A stretch of DNA of 39,122 bases from an uncultured Porphyromonadaceae bacterium (GCA_945916235.1 CAMEGQ010000016.1:1-39122), one strand, 5' to 3'; shown: positions 8,004 to 15,336, counted from the first letter of the stretch. A program made the numbers and translations. Notes: generated from the letters alone by a model not told the origin.

Positions 8004-9281
8004 ATGAAGACCAAGATACTTTTCACTCTGCTTGCAGCGTGCATTCTGGCTACAGGAGCGCTCGTGTTTCTGCTTCCGCCTGCTGCTACCCGATGGATAT
8101 GTCTGCCCGCTGCCATAGCGCTGGTCGATATGCTGCTGCTCATGCAGAATGTGATCGGGCCGTCGCTCGTAGCTCAGCGCGGAATTGAGCTTATCTCGGC
8201 GCAGGACTTGAATACTCGCCTGGTCAAGGTCGGGGAACGCGACGCCGACAAGATTGTGACCCTGTTTAACTCGCTGATTGACAAGCTGCGCAACCAGCGG
8301 ATTCAGAATCAGGAGCAGAACGGATTTCTGCGGCTGCTTATCGAGGCATCGCCCATGGGGGTGATGATTCTCGACTTTGAAGGGAGGGTGAAGCTTATCA
8401 ACAGGTCGATGCTGCGGATTACGGGGATAGCGCATGATGATGAGGCTCTTGGCTGCGGAATGCAGGCGCTCCCCACCGATTTCGCCTCAAAGATGGCGCG
8501 GGTGCCGCTGGGCACCAACGCGATAATCCGCAGCGGCGGTGTCAACCGCTACCGATGCTACCATCTGAGCTTCGTGCAGACCGGCTTTCAGCGCCAGTTC
8601 TATCTGCTTGAGGACCTTACCGACGAGGTGATGAAAGCTGAACGCGAAGCCTACGGGAAGCTGATTCGGGTAATCCTGCATGAAGTCAACAATACCATGG
8701 GCGGGGTGAAAGCCGTGCTTGGCATGCTCCACGACAGCGCCGACGACGGCGAGGTGCGCGAGGTAATCGAAAGCTGCGACGACCGCTGCGCGATGCTGTG
8801 CTCGTTTATCCGGTCGTATGCCGATCTGGTGAAGCTCCCTGAGCCCGACAAGCGGCAGGTGAGCCTGAGCAGCGAGCTGTCGGCGATGGTGCCTTTCATT
8901 CAGCAGATGGTAGGGAGCCGCATCTCCGTCAGCCTCGACACAGGCACCGACCCGCTGCAGGTCAGCATCGACCTGTCGATGATTCAGCAGGTGGTGGTCA
9001 ACATCGTGAAAAATGCCGCCGAGAGCATCGCCGGCGCCGGCCACATCGGCATCACCGCCGGACGCGACCGCCATCGGGTATGGATGGATATAGCCAACGA
9101 TGGCGAGCCAATCAGCGAGGAGGTGGCTCAGAAGCTTTTCAGCCCCTTCTTCACCACCAAACGCGAAGGACGCGGACTGGGCCTGGCCCTTATCAGCGAA
9201 ATCCTGAACCGTCACAAGGCCCGCTTCTCGCTGGCGACTGACGCCGATGGCATCACGCGTTTCCGAATCGTCTTTCCGTGA
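8004..9281 (+). CDS. Sensor histidine kinase (PAS, HisKA-like, HATPase), partner of the sigma-54 regulator
   Basis: A 425-residue membrane kinase. Two N-terminal hydrophobic helices (~4-24 and ~31-50) are followed by a HAMP-like linker (~55-100) and a PAS domain (~108-205). The dimerisation region carries phospho-acceptor H226 in the motif HEVNN. The ATP-binding domain has an N box around NIVKNAAES (333-341), a G1 box at D362 (DIANDGEP) and a G2 box GRGLGLAL (389-396). HE(V/I)NN is typical of NtrB/AtoS-like kinases that pair with NtrC-type regulators, matching the gene 12 bases upstream. The periplasmic part is almost absent, so the signal is probably sensed in the membrane or by the cytoplasmic PAS domain. 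Confidence 0.94.
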   Translation: MKTKILFTLLAACILATGALVFLLPPAATRWICLPAAIALVDMLLLMQNVIGPSLVAQRGIELISAQDLNTRLVKVGERDADKIVTLFNSLIDKLRNQRIQNQEQNGFLRLLIEASPMGVMILDFEGRVKLINRSMLRITGIAHDDEALGCGMQALPTDFASKMARVPLGTNAIIRSGGVNRYRCYHLSFVQTGFQRQFYLLEDLTDEVMKAEREAYGKLIRVILHEVNNTMGGVKAVLGMLHDSADDGEVREVIESCDDRCAMLCSFIRSYADLVKLPEPDKRQVSLSSELSAMVPFIQQMVGSRISVSLDTGTDPLQVSIDLSMIQQVVVNIVKNAAESIAGAGHIGITAGRDRHRVWMDIANDGEPISEEVAQKLFSPFFTTKREGRGLGLALISEILNRHKARFSLATDADGITRFRIVFP

Positions 9282-9294
9282 GGCTAAGGCCACG

Positions 9295-9416
9295 ATTCCG
9301 GCCGCAAATTTGCCGCGATTTTGGCCGCAATTCTACTGTGATTCTACGGCGATTCTACGGCGATTCTACGGCGATTCTACGGCGATTCTACGGCGATTCG
9401 GCCACGATTCTGAATA
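9295..9416. repeat. 11-bp tandem repeats (GATTCTACGGC), five perfect copies plus degenerate flanks
   Basis: Five exact head-to-tail copies of GATTCTACGGC occupy 9340-9394. Degenerate copies flank them (about 9295, 9317, 9329, 9395 and 9406), variants such as GATTCGGCCAC and GATTTTGGCCGC. The unit is close to one helical turn, so all copies would face the same side of the DNA. The array starts 14 bases after the kinase stop codon and ends just before the promoter at 9420. It may be an operator-like iteron array or simply the result of replication slippage. There are no spacers, so it is not CRISPR. Confidence 0.9.
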
Positions 9417-9419
9417 TTA

Positions 9420-9451
9420 TTTGCATATTCGGTAAAATTCCCTTAATTTTG
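9420..9451 (+). promoter_or_regulatory. Consensus Bacteroidota housekeeping promoter without a recognised gene
   Basis: TTTG (9420-9423), a 20-base spacer and TAATTTTG (9444-9451) form a perfect match to the sigma-ABfr consensus. Transcription would begin near 9457 and run rightward. The next rightward gene of any size is over 2 kb away, and tatC lies head-on at 9670. The promoter may serve a small RNA or a very short gene. Confidence 0.6.
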
Positions 9452-9669
9452 TTAGCCTAAATGGCCCGGTACGCCGCGCAGTGAGCGGATGCCGAACGAT
9501 GCAGCAGGCCAACATCGGCGCAGCTCTTTTTGCATTTCCGAGCGCCGGAGATTCCACTCCATTCATCGGCTTAATCGTATCAATGTAAAAAGGCAGTTGG
9601 CAAATGGTCCGGTATGCATTGTTTCCATCAGCCGGCAGGAGTTAGCGCGGCTGGCATCAGCGGCGGGGG
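9452..9669 (+). other. Intergenic segment, possible small RNA or mini-gene
   Basis: This stretch lies between the orphan promoter and the tatC stop. It contains a few short rightward frames: a 7-codon one from ATG 9461, a 29-codon one at 9499-9588 with a mildly hydrophobic product, and a 73-codon one from 9489 that runs into tatC antisense and has an arginine-rich, low-complexity end. None has a recognisable family or a clear ribosome site. No good terminator was found on the + strand before tatC. I see no RNA family here. Confidence 0.3.
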
Positions 9670-9678
9670 TTAGCGCGG
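9626..9678. repeat. Imperfect 25-bp direct duplication at the tatC stop codon
   Basis: Positions 9626-9650 and 9655-9678 are near-identical (both begin CATCAG, continue with a G-rich core and end GTTAGCGCGG). The second copy contains the tatC stop codon (TTA on the + strand at 9670-9672); the first lies just beyond it. This looks like a small tandem duplication that could shift the tatC C-terminus between strains. Confidence 0.6.
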
Positions 9679-10470
9679 GGAACGGGGGCGGCGGGAGAGG
9701 AGGATGCTGAGTTCGTAAAGGAGGTAGAGCGGGAGGAAGACGGTCAGGAGGGTGAAGGGGTCGCCCGTGGGGGTGATGATGGCGGCGAGGATGAGGAGGA
9801 CGACTACGGCGTGGCGGCGGTAGGTGCGCAGCAGGCGGGCGGTGATCAGTCCCATTTTCGACAGTAGCCACGTGACGGCGGGGAGCTGAAAGACTACTCC
9901 CATTACGAATATGAGCATGATGAAGGTGTCGATGTAGGAATCGAGCGATATCATGTTGGGGATGTCAGCGCTGAGCTGATACATGGCCAAAAAGCGGAAG
10001 GTGAAGGGGAATACTATGAAATATCCCACGGCGCAACCGAGATAAAACATGGGGATGCCGAAGAGCAACATGGCGGCCACTCCGCGGCGCTCGCGCCTGT
10101 AAAGCCCGGGGCGGATGAAGAGCCATAACTCGCCGACGAGGTAGGGGAAGATCAGCAGGAAGGCGAGCCACAACGCGGTGGATATATGGGTCATAAACTG
10201 CGATGTGAGCTGTATGCTGATGATGCTGACGCGGAAGTCGCGGCTGAAATCGGGGACGAGAGTGCCGTCGCCGCTCAGGCCGTTGAGCCATCGGTAAAGG
10301 ATGAAGTCTGACCCGGCTGGCGCCATGATTACGTCGGAGAATATGGCGGGCATAAAGATGAAGCACACCGCCACAAGGAGGCCGTAGCCGACGACGATGC
10401 GCATGAGTGTCCACCGGAGCGCTTCGAGGTGCGCCCAGAACGACATTGTCGGCTCGCTTTGGGTTGACAT
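9670..10470 (-). CDS. tatC: Sec-independent (Tat) protein translocase subunit TatC
   Basis: A 266-residue polytopic inner-membrane protein with the TatC plan. The N-terminal motif FWAHLEALRWTLMRI contains the conserved glutamate of the twin-arginine signal-binding site. Six membrane helices follow, along with the conserved segment FIRPGLYRRERR and the MFYLGCAVGYFIVFPF helix region. TatC recognises twin-arginine signal peptides and recruits TatA for export of folded proteins. It lies 29 bases downstream of tatA in the same direction. Start is the first ATG; a second ATG at residue 9 is possible. The C-terminal arginine-rich tail overlaps a small duplication. No tatB is present, as usual in Bacteroidota. 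Confidence 0.96.
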   Translation of the reverse strand: MSTQSEPTMSFWAHLEALRWTLMRIVVGYGLLVAVCFIFMPAIFSDVIMAPAGSDFILYRWLNGLSGDGTLVPDFSRDFRVSIISIQLTSQFMTHISTALWLAFLLIFPYLVGELWLFIRPGLYRRERRGVAAMLLFGIPMFYLGCAVGYFIVFPFTFRFLAMYQLSADIPNMISLDSYIDTFIMLIFVMGVVFQLPAVTWLLSKMGLITARLLRTYRRHAVVVLLILAAIITPTGDPFTLLTVFLPLYLLYELSILLSRRPRSPR

Positions 10471-10499
10471 ATGGCTGATGCTACGGGCGATGGGACGGA

Positions 10500-10697
10500 C
10501 TACTTCTGCTCGTTCTTATCTTTATCGCTGTCGATATTGTTGACTCCCTCTTTGAACGAGCGGACGCCTTTCCCGAGGCCCCGCATCAGTTCGGGGATTT
10601 TCTTGCCGCCGAAGAGCAGAAGCACGATGATGGCAATGATGATGATTTCGCCTGTGCCGATGTTGCCTAAGAAGAGTAATGGCATATCCATATTCAT
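10500..10697 (-). CDS. tatA: Twin-arginine translocase pore subunit TatA/E
   Basis: A 65-residue protein with one N-terminal membrane helix ([20 protein letters not shown]), the conserved FGGKKIPEL hinge, an amphipathic helix ([14 protein letters not shown]) and an acidic/lysine-rich tail. This is the standard TatA layout. It forms the translocation element with TatC encoded immediately downstream. Three in-frame ATGs (MNMDM) begin the frame; the first is used here. A weak promoter-like pair (TTTG, then TATTAGCA 19 bases on) lies in the 53-base gap to the upstream gene, so tatAC is either separate or co-transcribed with the transpeptidase. Confidence 0.95.
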   Translation of the reverse strand: MNMDMPLLFLGNIGTGEIIIIAIIVLLLFGGKKIPELMRGLGKGVRSFKEGVNNIDSDKDKNEQK

Positions 10698-10750
10698 TAT
10701 GGTGCTAATATTGGAGTTGGTATATTAATCAAACGAAGAGGGCGGGTAGT

Positions 10751-11647
10751 TTATTTTGAATCGAGGGGAAAGCAAGGGATGGTGTCAGCGGAAATAGTGG
10801 CGGTGGGGATGGTGTCAGCGGGGATAATGACGGACGGAATGCTGTCAGCGGCAATGGTATCGGCGGGGATGGAGTCAGGGAGGACGACGGGCTTCTGGGT
10901 AGTATAGCGCGAGGTGGAAAAGTACGGGATGATGACGCGCTCGGAATAGTTCTGCTCGCGGTCGCGTTTGCCGGGGATGACGATGACAGGCATTCCGGGG
11001 GTAACGAGATCTTTGAGTTCCTCGATGTTCTCATTGGTGATACGGATGCAGCCGTGGCTCACGCGTCCACCGATCGACCATGGTGCGCAAGTGCCGTGGA
11101 TGCCGATCTGGGACGTGCCCGGGATGCGCAGGCGGATAAACCACGGGCCGAACTGGCCTTTCTTATCGGAGGTAACGCCGTCGTCGTCGGTAAAAAGCCA
11201 GTCGGTGCTGTCGTAGACCTGCTCCACGGTAAAGAAGCCCTCGGGAGTGCGGTTGTCGCCCTTCTCATGCTTGGTGCCGAACTTCTTGGCGCAGCCCATG
11301 CCGTAGCTGCGTACCTCGCGGCCTTCTGGGTCGTAGAGGATCACCTTCATGCGCCCTTTGTCGACGACGATAAATCCATCGTCGAGATTGCGCATCAGCC
11401 GGGCGGAATATTCCGGCGCGTTGCGCTCTATCTCTTTGAGGACGTTGAACGCCTCGTTGTCTACGCCGCGGAGTGCAGGCCGCGACGCCGTGTCGGCCGC
11501 CTGAGGCGTATAAGCCGTGGCCGTGTCAGCCGGAAACACCATCGGCTCGCCCTGAGGCAAGCTCTCTTCCGAGCTTCCACTGCTTTTACAGCCGACGGGG
11601 AGTGTCAGAACCACGGTCAGGGTGAGGATTGCGAAGGCTTTATTCAT
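10751..11647 (-). CDS. L,D-transpeptidase (YkuD family) lipoprotein
   Basis: A 298-residue envelope enzyme that would make or modify peptidoglycan 3-3 cross-links or attach proteins to peptidoglycan. The N-terminus is a lipoprotein signal with C20 in LPVGCK. The catalytic YkuD domain spans ~90-230, with HGT (184-186) and the active-site motif SHGCIR (nucleophile C200). After ~245 the sequence becomes a low-complexity tail of repeated ADTIP/DSIP units of unknown role, mirrored by repeats in the DNA at ~10770-10880. Residues after C20 (KSSGSS) lack the acidic surface-export signal, so a periplasmic location is likely. A possible -7 element (TATATTTTG) lies about 36 bases upstream of the start. 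Confidence 0.93.
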   Translation of the reverse strand: MNKAFAILTLTVVLTLPVGCKSSGSSEESLPQGEPMVFPADTATAYTPQAADTASRPALRGVDNEAFNVLKEIERNAPEYSARLMRNLDDGFIVVDKGRMKVILYDPEGREVRSYGMGCAKKFGTKHEKGDNRTPEGFFTVEQVYDSTDWLFTDDDGVTSDKKGQFGPWFIRLRIPGTSQIGIHGTCAPWSIGGRVSHGCIRITNENIEELKDLVTPGMPVIVIPGKRDREQNYSERVIIPYFSTSRYTTQKPVVLPDSIPADTIAADSIPSVIIPADTIPTATISADTIPCFPLDSK

Positions 11648-11838
11648 CAGAGGGTTCAGGTCGAAACGTTATATTTAACAAACGCAAAATATAGAGTGAA
11701 TGTTGTATTTTTCCGGCATATAAAATTCATTCAGGTAAAAATAATGGCTCTAACCATTCGGGCGCATGGGATTGTTAATCTAATGTTTCAACACAGTCCG
11801 AAAAGCTGAAAACTTAAAAATTCAATAGCTCTACCACT

Positions 11839-12362
11839 ATGTCAAGCACTAAAAATCGCGACAAAATCTGGAATCACGACGGTGAAATCTTAGGAAATGC
11901 CCCGCGCTGGGCGGTATTCTGGAAGTGCGCATGTATATGGATTCACTCGTTGAGAAGCAGACGGAGATGGTGGTTGCCGACCCGGACAATACGGGCTTCA
12001 TCACTCTGTTCCGCGTATATCCCAAGGGCGTCGACGCCAAAGAGCAGTTTGCCCGTGAACTCAACGACAAGAACTATCGTGCCGAACTTCTGGAGAGCAA
12101 CCGCTTCCAGCAGGCCGTAGGCGAGAAGATGTTCCAGTGGTATATGGACGGCCACAAGATCAACGGCAAATACGTGCCTCATATCGCATACAGCACAGGC
12201 TTCCGCACCGCATCATGGAATGCCGACGGCTCCGACGCCGAAGGCACTGTCTACGCCTTGAAGACGTATCCCATGAACGTATACAACAATCCGGTCGTCA
12301 TGGACCATGTGATTAACTGCGTACTTGCCGCCCGCGATGCCGTAGAGGCCGAGCAGGCTTGA
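11839..12362 (+). pseudogene. Truncated, frameshifted gene; C-terminal part possibly of a PLP-dependent decarboxylase
   Basis: An ATG at 11839 opens a frame whose first ~22 residues look genuine (MSSTKNRDKIWNHDGEILG). Around 11900-11915 coding sense moves to another frame, which continues as GGILEVRMYMDSLVEKQ... to a stop at 12360-12362, ~150 residues. The downstream part reads as the C-terminal end of a larger enzyme (TGFITLFRVYPKG, NGKYVPHIAYSTGFRTASW, MNVYNNPVVMDHVINC). My best guess is a group II PLP-dependent decarboxylase, but the lysine-bearing PLP domain is missing. An internal deletion plus frameshift explains it best. Translation from GTG 11925 alone is conceivable. A terminator follows 23 bases after the stop. 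Confidence 0.55.
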
Positions 12363-12384
12363 CATTCTCCCGCACAATAACGAA

Positions 12385-12425
12385 CAGACGGAGCGCCGCA
12401 GCAGCAGCGCCCCGTCTGTGTTTAT
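12385..12425 (+). terminator. Rho-independent terminator between convergent genes
   Basis: The stem CAGACGGAGCG (12385-12395) pairs with CGCCCCGTCTG (12408-12418) around a loop containing CAGCAGCAG, followed by TGTTTATCCTT. It lies between the broken gene on the + strand and the HxlR regulator on the - strand and could serve both. Confidence 0.7.
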
Positions 12426-12453
12426 CCTTAACGTTTTCTCGGGTTTGCGGGGT

Positions 12454-12822
12454 TCAGACCATCGAGGCGTAAGCGCAGCGATGGTCCATCACCCTCTGCA
12501 TGTTGGCTTTAGCCCATTCTACCAGCTGATTGACCACCGGAATCAGCGACTTGCCGGTATCGGTAAGGGAATACTCCACCTTGGGAGGCACCACGGCATA
12601 AACCTTGCGGCCTACCAAGCCGTCGGCTTCCAGTGTCTTCAGTGTGACGGACAGCACACGCGGAGAAATGTCGGGGATCATACGCTCAAGTTCGTTAAAG
12701 CGAACCACGCCTTCGCCATCAATCACCAACAGCACAAGCAGCGACCATTTGTCGCCGAATCGGGCCACGACGTTGCGTATCGGACAGTTCTCAATAAGGG
12801 GATTGGACCGGCACTCTTTCAT
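12454..12822 (-). CDS. HxlR-family winged-helix transcriptional regulator
   Basis: A 122-residue DNA-binding protein with the HxlR signature: an N-terminal cysteine-proline motif (ENCPIRNVVARFGDKWSLLVL), recognition helix region ISPRVLSVTLKTLEADGLV and wing VPPKVEYSLTDTGKSL. In characterised relatives (YodB, HypR) the conserved N-terminal cysteine senses disulfide, quinone or electrophile stress; here it is C13, with another cysteine at residue 4. Regulators of this type usually control a nearby oxidoreductase, but none is adjacent; the neighbours are a broken gene and mdh. A good promoter lies at 12881-12911, giving a ~50-nt leader. Confidence 0.92.
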   Translation of the reverse strand: MKECRSNPLIENCPIRNVVARFGDKWSLLVLLVIDGEGVVRFNELERMIPDISPRVLSVTLKTLEADGLVGRKVYAVVPPKVEYSLTDTGKSLIPVVNQLVEWAKANMQRVMDHRCAYASMV

Positions 12823-12880
12823 CTCTATTCTCTAAAAATCGATTTTGGGCTATATTCTGATCAAAAGCTGATTTATTTCG

Positions 12881-12911
12881 CAAATTTACCAACATTTCCG
12901 CATATTTCAAT
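12881..12911 (-). promoter_or_regulatory. Promoter of the HxlR regulator gene
   Basis: Read on the minus strand, ATTG (12911-12908), a 19-base spacer and TAAATTTG (12888-12881) match the TTTG/TAnnTTTG consensus with one mismatch in the -33 box. Transcription would begin near 12875, about 50 bases before the start codon at 12822. Confidence 0.55.
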
Positions 12912-13075
12912 ATCATCAGCAGGGCGAAGCTTTTTAGAAATCGGATTCTTTTTGTTAACTTCGCATTGTGGAAATACGGCGGTCGGGATGTGGTCGTGCC
13001 GCGTATCCGCACATTGCAGATTAGCCACGATGAAGCCGTCGGGCGGCTGAATTGCGGAACTTTTATGGCCGGAAA

Positions 13076-13107
13076 TTTGTTTAATTTCACAGGCTGCACT
13101 ATTTTTG
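13076..13107 (+). promoter_or_regulatory. Promoter of mdh
   Basis: TTTG (13076-13079), a 20-base spacer and TATTTTTG (13100-13107) match the Bacteroidota housekeeping consensus perfectly. The start near 13113 gives an ~84-nt leader with a small GGCC...GGCC hairpin (about 13127-13140) and an A-rich stretch just before the ATG at 13197. The rest of the 12912-13075 gap holds nothing I can name, apart from a weak + strand TAACTTCG element at 12955-12962. Confidence 0.75.
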
Positions 13108-13196
13108 CAAAACAACGCATAGCCTCCGGCCGAAAGCGGCCAAAGCGGAAACTATAGGAACAACCGAAAACAACGTTTTATATAAAACCAAACAAC

Positions 13197-14195
13197 ATGG
13201 AATTCTTAACCAATGACAAACTGCTGATTGTCGGGGCTGCCGGTATGATCGGCTCGAACATGGCCCAGACCGCAATCATGATGAAGCTTACGCCCAACAT
13301 CTGCCTCTACGACCCGTATGCTCCCGCACTGGAAGGTGTGGCTGAAGAGCTCCGTCAGTGTGGCTTCGAAGGTGTGAACATCACCGCCACCTCCGATGTG
13401 AAGGAAGCCTTCACCGGCGCCGACTACATTGTATCTTCCGGCGGCGCTGCCCGTAAGGCAGGCATGACCCGCGAAGACCTTCTCAAAGGCAACGCCCTGA
13501 TTGCTGAGGAATTCGGTAAGAACGTCAAAGAATATTGCCCGAACGTGAAGCACGTGGTTGTAATCTTCAACCCCGCCGACATCACGGGCCTGATCACACT
13601 GATCTACTCCGGCCTGAAGCCCTCGCAGGTATCGACCCTCGCAGCTCTCGACTCTACCCGTCTGCGCAACGAGCTGGCCAAATATTTCCACATCTCGCCC
13701 GATGAAGTGGTAAATTCGCGTACCTACGGCGGCCACGGCGAGCAGATGGCAGTGTTTGCATCCACTACCAAGGTAGCAGGTCAGCCCCTGAGCGAAATCA
13801 TCGGCACCAAGGCTCTGCCCGAGCAGGAATGGGAAGAGATGAAGCAGCGTGTGATCCAAGGCGGCAAGCACATCATCGACCTGCGCGGCCGCTCGTCGTT
13901 CCAGAGCCCGGCTTATCTCTCGATTGAGATGATCGCCGCAGCTATGGGTGGCAAGCCCTTCACCTGGCCTGTCGGCACGTATGTAAACAACGGCCAGTTC
14001 AACCACGTGATGATGGCCATGGAGACCACCGTGGACAAAAACGGCGTCACCGTACATCCCGTCAAAGGTACACCTGAAGAGGTTAAGGAACTCGAACAGA
14101 GCTACCACCACCTGTGCACCCTGCGCGACGAAGTGATCGAAATGGGAGTGCTCCCCGCTATCAGCGACTGGAACAAGCTCAACCCCAACCTCTGA
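13197..14195 (+). CDS. mdh: Malate dehydrogenase (LDH/MDH superfamily)
   Basis: A 332-residue NAD-dependent enzyme interconverting malate and oxaloacetate. It has the Rossmann motif GAAGMIGSN (~13-21), substrate arginines in RKAGMTREDLL, the NAD/substrate asparagine in FNPAD, an aspartate-arginine pair in DSTRLRNEL and the catalytic histidine in YGGHGEQM. In Bacteroidota this enzyme serves the reductive branch from oxaloacetate to fumarate and succinate. PckA, which supplies oxaloacetate by carboxylating PEP, is encoded at 31510 in the same window. It is a monocistronic unit with a perfect promoter (13076-13107) and its own terminator (14233-14265). Confidence 0.95.
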   Translation: MEFLTNDKLLIVGAAGMIGSNMAQTAIMMKLTPNICLYDPYAPALEGVAEELRQCGFEGVNITATSDVKEAFTGADYIVSSGGAARKAGMTREDLLKGNALIAEEFGKNVKEYCPNVKHVVVIFNPADITGLITLIYSGLKPSQVSTLAALDSTRLRNELAKYFHISPDEVVNSRTYGGHGEQMAVFASTTKVAGQPLSEIIGTKALPEQEWEEMKQRVIQGGKHIIDLRGRSSFQSPAYLSIEMIAAAMGGKPFTWPVGTYVNNGQFNHVMMAMETTVDKNGVTVHPVKGTPEEVKELEQSYHHLCTLRDEVIEMGVLPAISDWNKLNPNL

Positions 14196-14232
14196 TTCTT
14201 CAGTCGGCTCCGGCCGACAAGACACTAATACG

Positions 14233-14265
14233 AAAAGCGCCGAGGCCAAACCCCGGCGCTTTTTC
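14233..14265. terminator. Bidirectional terminator between mdh and def
   Basis: The stem AAAAGCGCCG (14233-14242) pairs with CGGCGCTTTT (14254-14263). It has T-runs when read on either strand, so it can end mdh rightward and the ruvX-def transcript leftward. It is 38 bases past the mdh stop and ~70 bases past the def stop. Confidence 0.85.
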
Positions 14266-14333
14266 TCGTTTTCATCTGTTTCACAGCCGATGCTCCCGGC
14301 AACAGATGGCGTACGGGCCATCTCCCGGCGCGG

Positions 14334-14909
14334 CTATTTCTTTTTGCGCGGAGCGAACTTTACGGGGTAGTCGCAGCGGATCTTTCCGTTGACGATATTG
14401 GAAAGCTTAGAACGGATGAGCTGCTTGCGGATGCCCGACACATGGTCGATGTAGACCATCCCCTTGAGGTGGTCGCACTCATGCTGCACTATGCGCGCCA
14501 GAAAGCCTGAGATCTCCTGTTCATGAGGCTGAAAATCGGTATCGAGCCAGCGCAGGCGGATATGCTCCACACGCTTTACATCCTCGCTCAGTCCGGGCAG
14601 GCTCAGGCAGCCCTCGCTGCGGGCGATTTCGTCGCCTTCGAGGACTTCCACCTCCGGATTGATCAGCGCATGTTTCCAGCCGTCGCACTCGGGGAAAGCT
14701 TCAGCCACTGGCGTAGCGTCAATGACCACGATACGGTCAGCGCGGCCTATCTGAGGCGCGGCCAGACCCACACCTTCGGAAAAATACATGGTTTCGAACA
14801 TATCCTCCACCAGCTTCTTCAGCTCGGGATATTCAGGGGTTATGGTCTTGGCCTGCTCGCGGAGCACGGGGTGGCCGTAGAGATAAATAGGGAGTTTCAT
14901 ATCTTGCAT
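14334..14909 (-). CDS. def: Peptide deformylase
   Basis: A 191-residue metalloenzyme that removes the N-formyl group from nascent proteins. All three family motifs are intact: GVGLAAPQ (46-53), EGCLSLPG with metal ligand C101, and QHECDHLKG with H143, E144 and H147. Translation may start at the first ATG (MQDM, 14909) or at the second (MKLPIYLYG, 14900), which matches the usual N-terminus better. It lies 7 bases downstream of ruvX in the same direction, so the two are co-transcribed. The lysine-rich C-terminus (FAPRKKK) is slightly longer than in many homologues. Confidence 0.96.
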   Translation of the reverse strand: MQDMKLPIYLYGHPVLREQAKTITPEYPELKKLVEDMFETMYFSEGVGLAAPQIGRADRIVVIDATPVAEAFPECDGWKHALINPEVEVLEGDEIARSEGCLSLPGLSEDVKRVEHIRLRWLDTDFQPHEQEISGFLARIVQHECDHLKGMVYIDHVSGIRKQLIRSKLSNIVNGKIRCDYPVKFAPRKKK

Positions 14910-14916
14910 GTGTGGT

Positions 14917-15330
14917 TTATTTTCTGTTGGTCAGGTAATCGTTGAGCAGAATCGTGGCCGAGATTTCGTCGACCACAGCCTTATTCTGCCGGTCTTTCTT
15001 CTTCATTCCGCCCGAAAGCATGGCGCGGTGGGCCAGCACCGAGGTGAAGCGCTCGTCGGAAAATTCCACCGGTATTTCGGGCAACTCCTTGCGCAGACGC
15101 TCCACAGCCGGACGGATATAACGCATCGACTCCGACTCCTCGCCGCGCATGGTGGTAGGATATCCGGCCACTATACGCTCCACCGGTTCACGGGCCACAT
15201 AGCCCTTGACGAAGGGGATCACCTCGTGGGCTGCCACGGTCGTCAGGCCGTTGGCGACAATCTGCATCGGGTCGGTCACGGCGATGCCGCAACGTTTACG
15301 CCCGTAGTCGATAGCCATAATTCGTGCCAT
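14917..15330 (-). CDS. ruvX: Putative pre-16S rRNA nuclease / Holliday junction resolvase-like RuvX (YqgF)
   Basis: A 137-residue RNase H-fold protein with the YqgF motifs: an N-terminal catalytic aspartate in MAIDYGRKRCGIAV, the VAGYPTTMRGEES segment and the C-terminal DE/D cluster (FSDERFTS, DEISATILL). Family members trim the 5' end of 16S rRNA precursors. The frame stays open upstream to 15396, but the start at 15330 gives the canonical N-terminus and leaves room for the promoter at 15337-15344, only 6 bases away. It is followed by def. Confidence 0.93.
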   Translation of the reverse strand: MARIMAIDYGRKRCGIAVTDPMQIVANGLTTVAAHEVIPFVKGYVAREPVERIVAGYPTTMRGEESESMRYIRPAVERLRKELPEIPVEFSDERFTSVLAHRAMLSGGMKKKDRQNKAVVDEISATILLNDYLTNRK

Positions 15331-15336
15331 TGACTG

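Noticed and set aside
9340-9394. CRISPR-like array
   Set aside because: Units are only 11 bases, directly adjacent with no spacers, and no cas genes are present.
11054-11809. 251-codon + strand frame opposite the L,D-transpeptidase
   Set aside because: Shadow of the YkuD gene, whose SHGCIR active site lies on the minus strand.
12966-13157. 63-codon + strand frame before mdh
   Set aside because: It starts at GTG, spans the mdh promoter and encodes no recognisable sequence.
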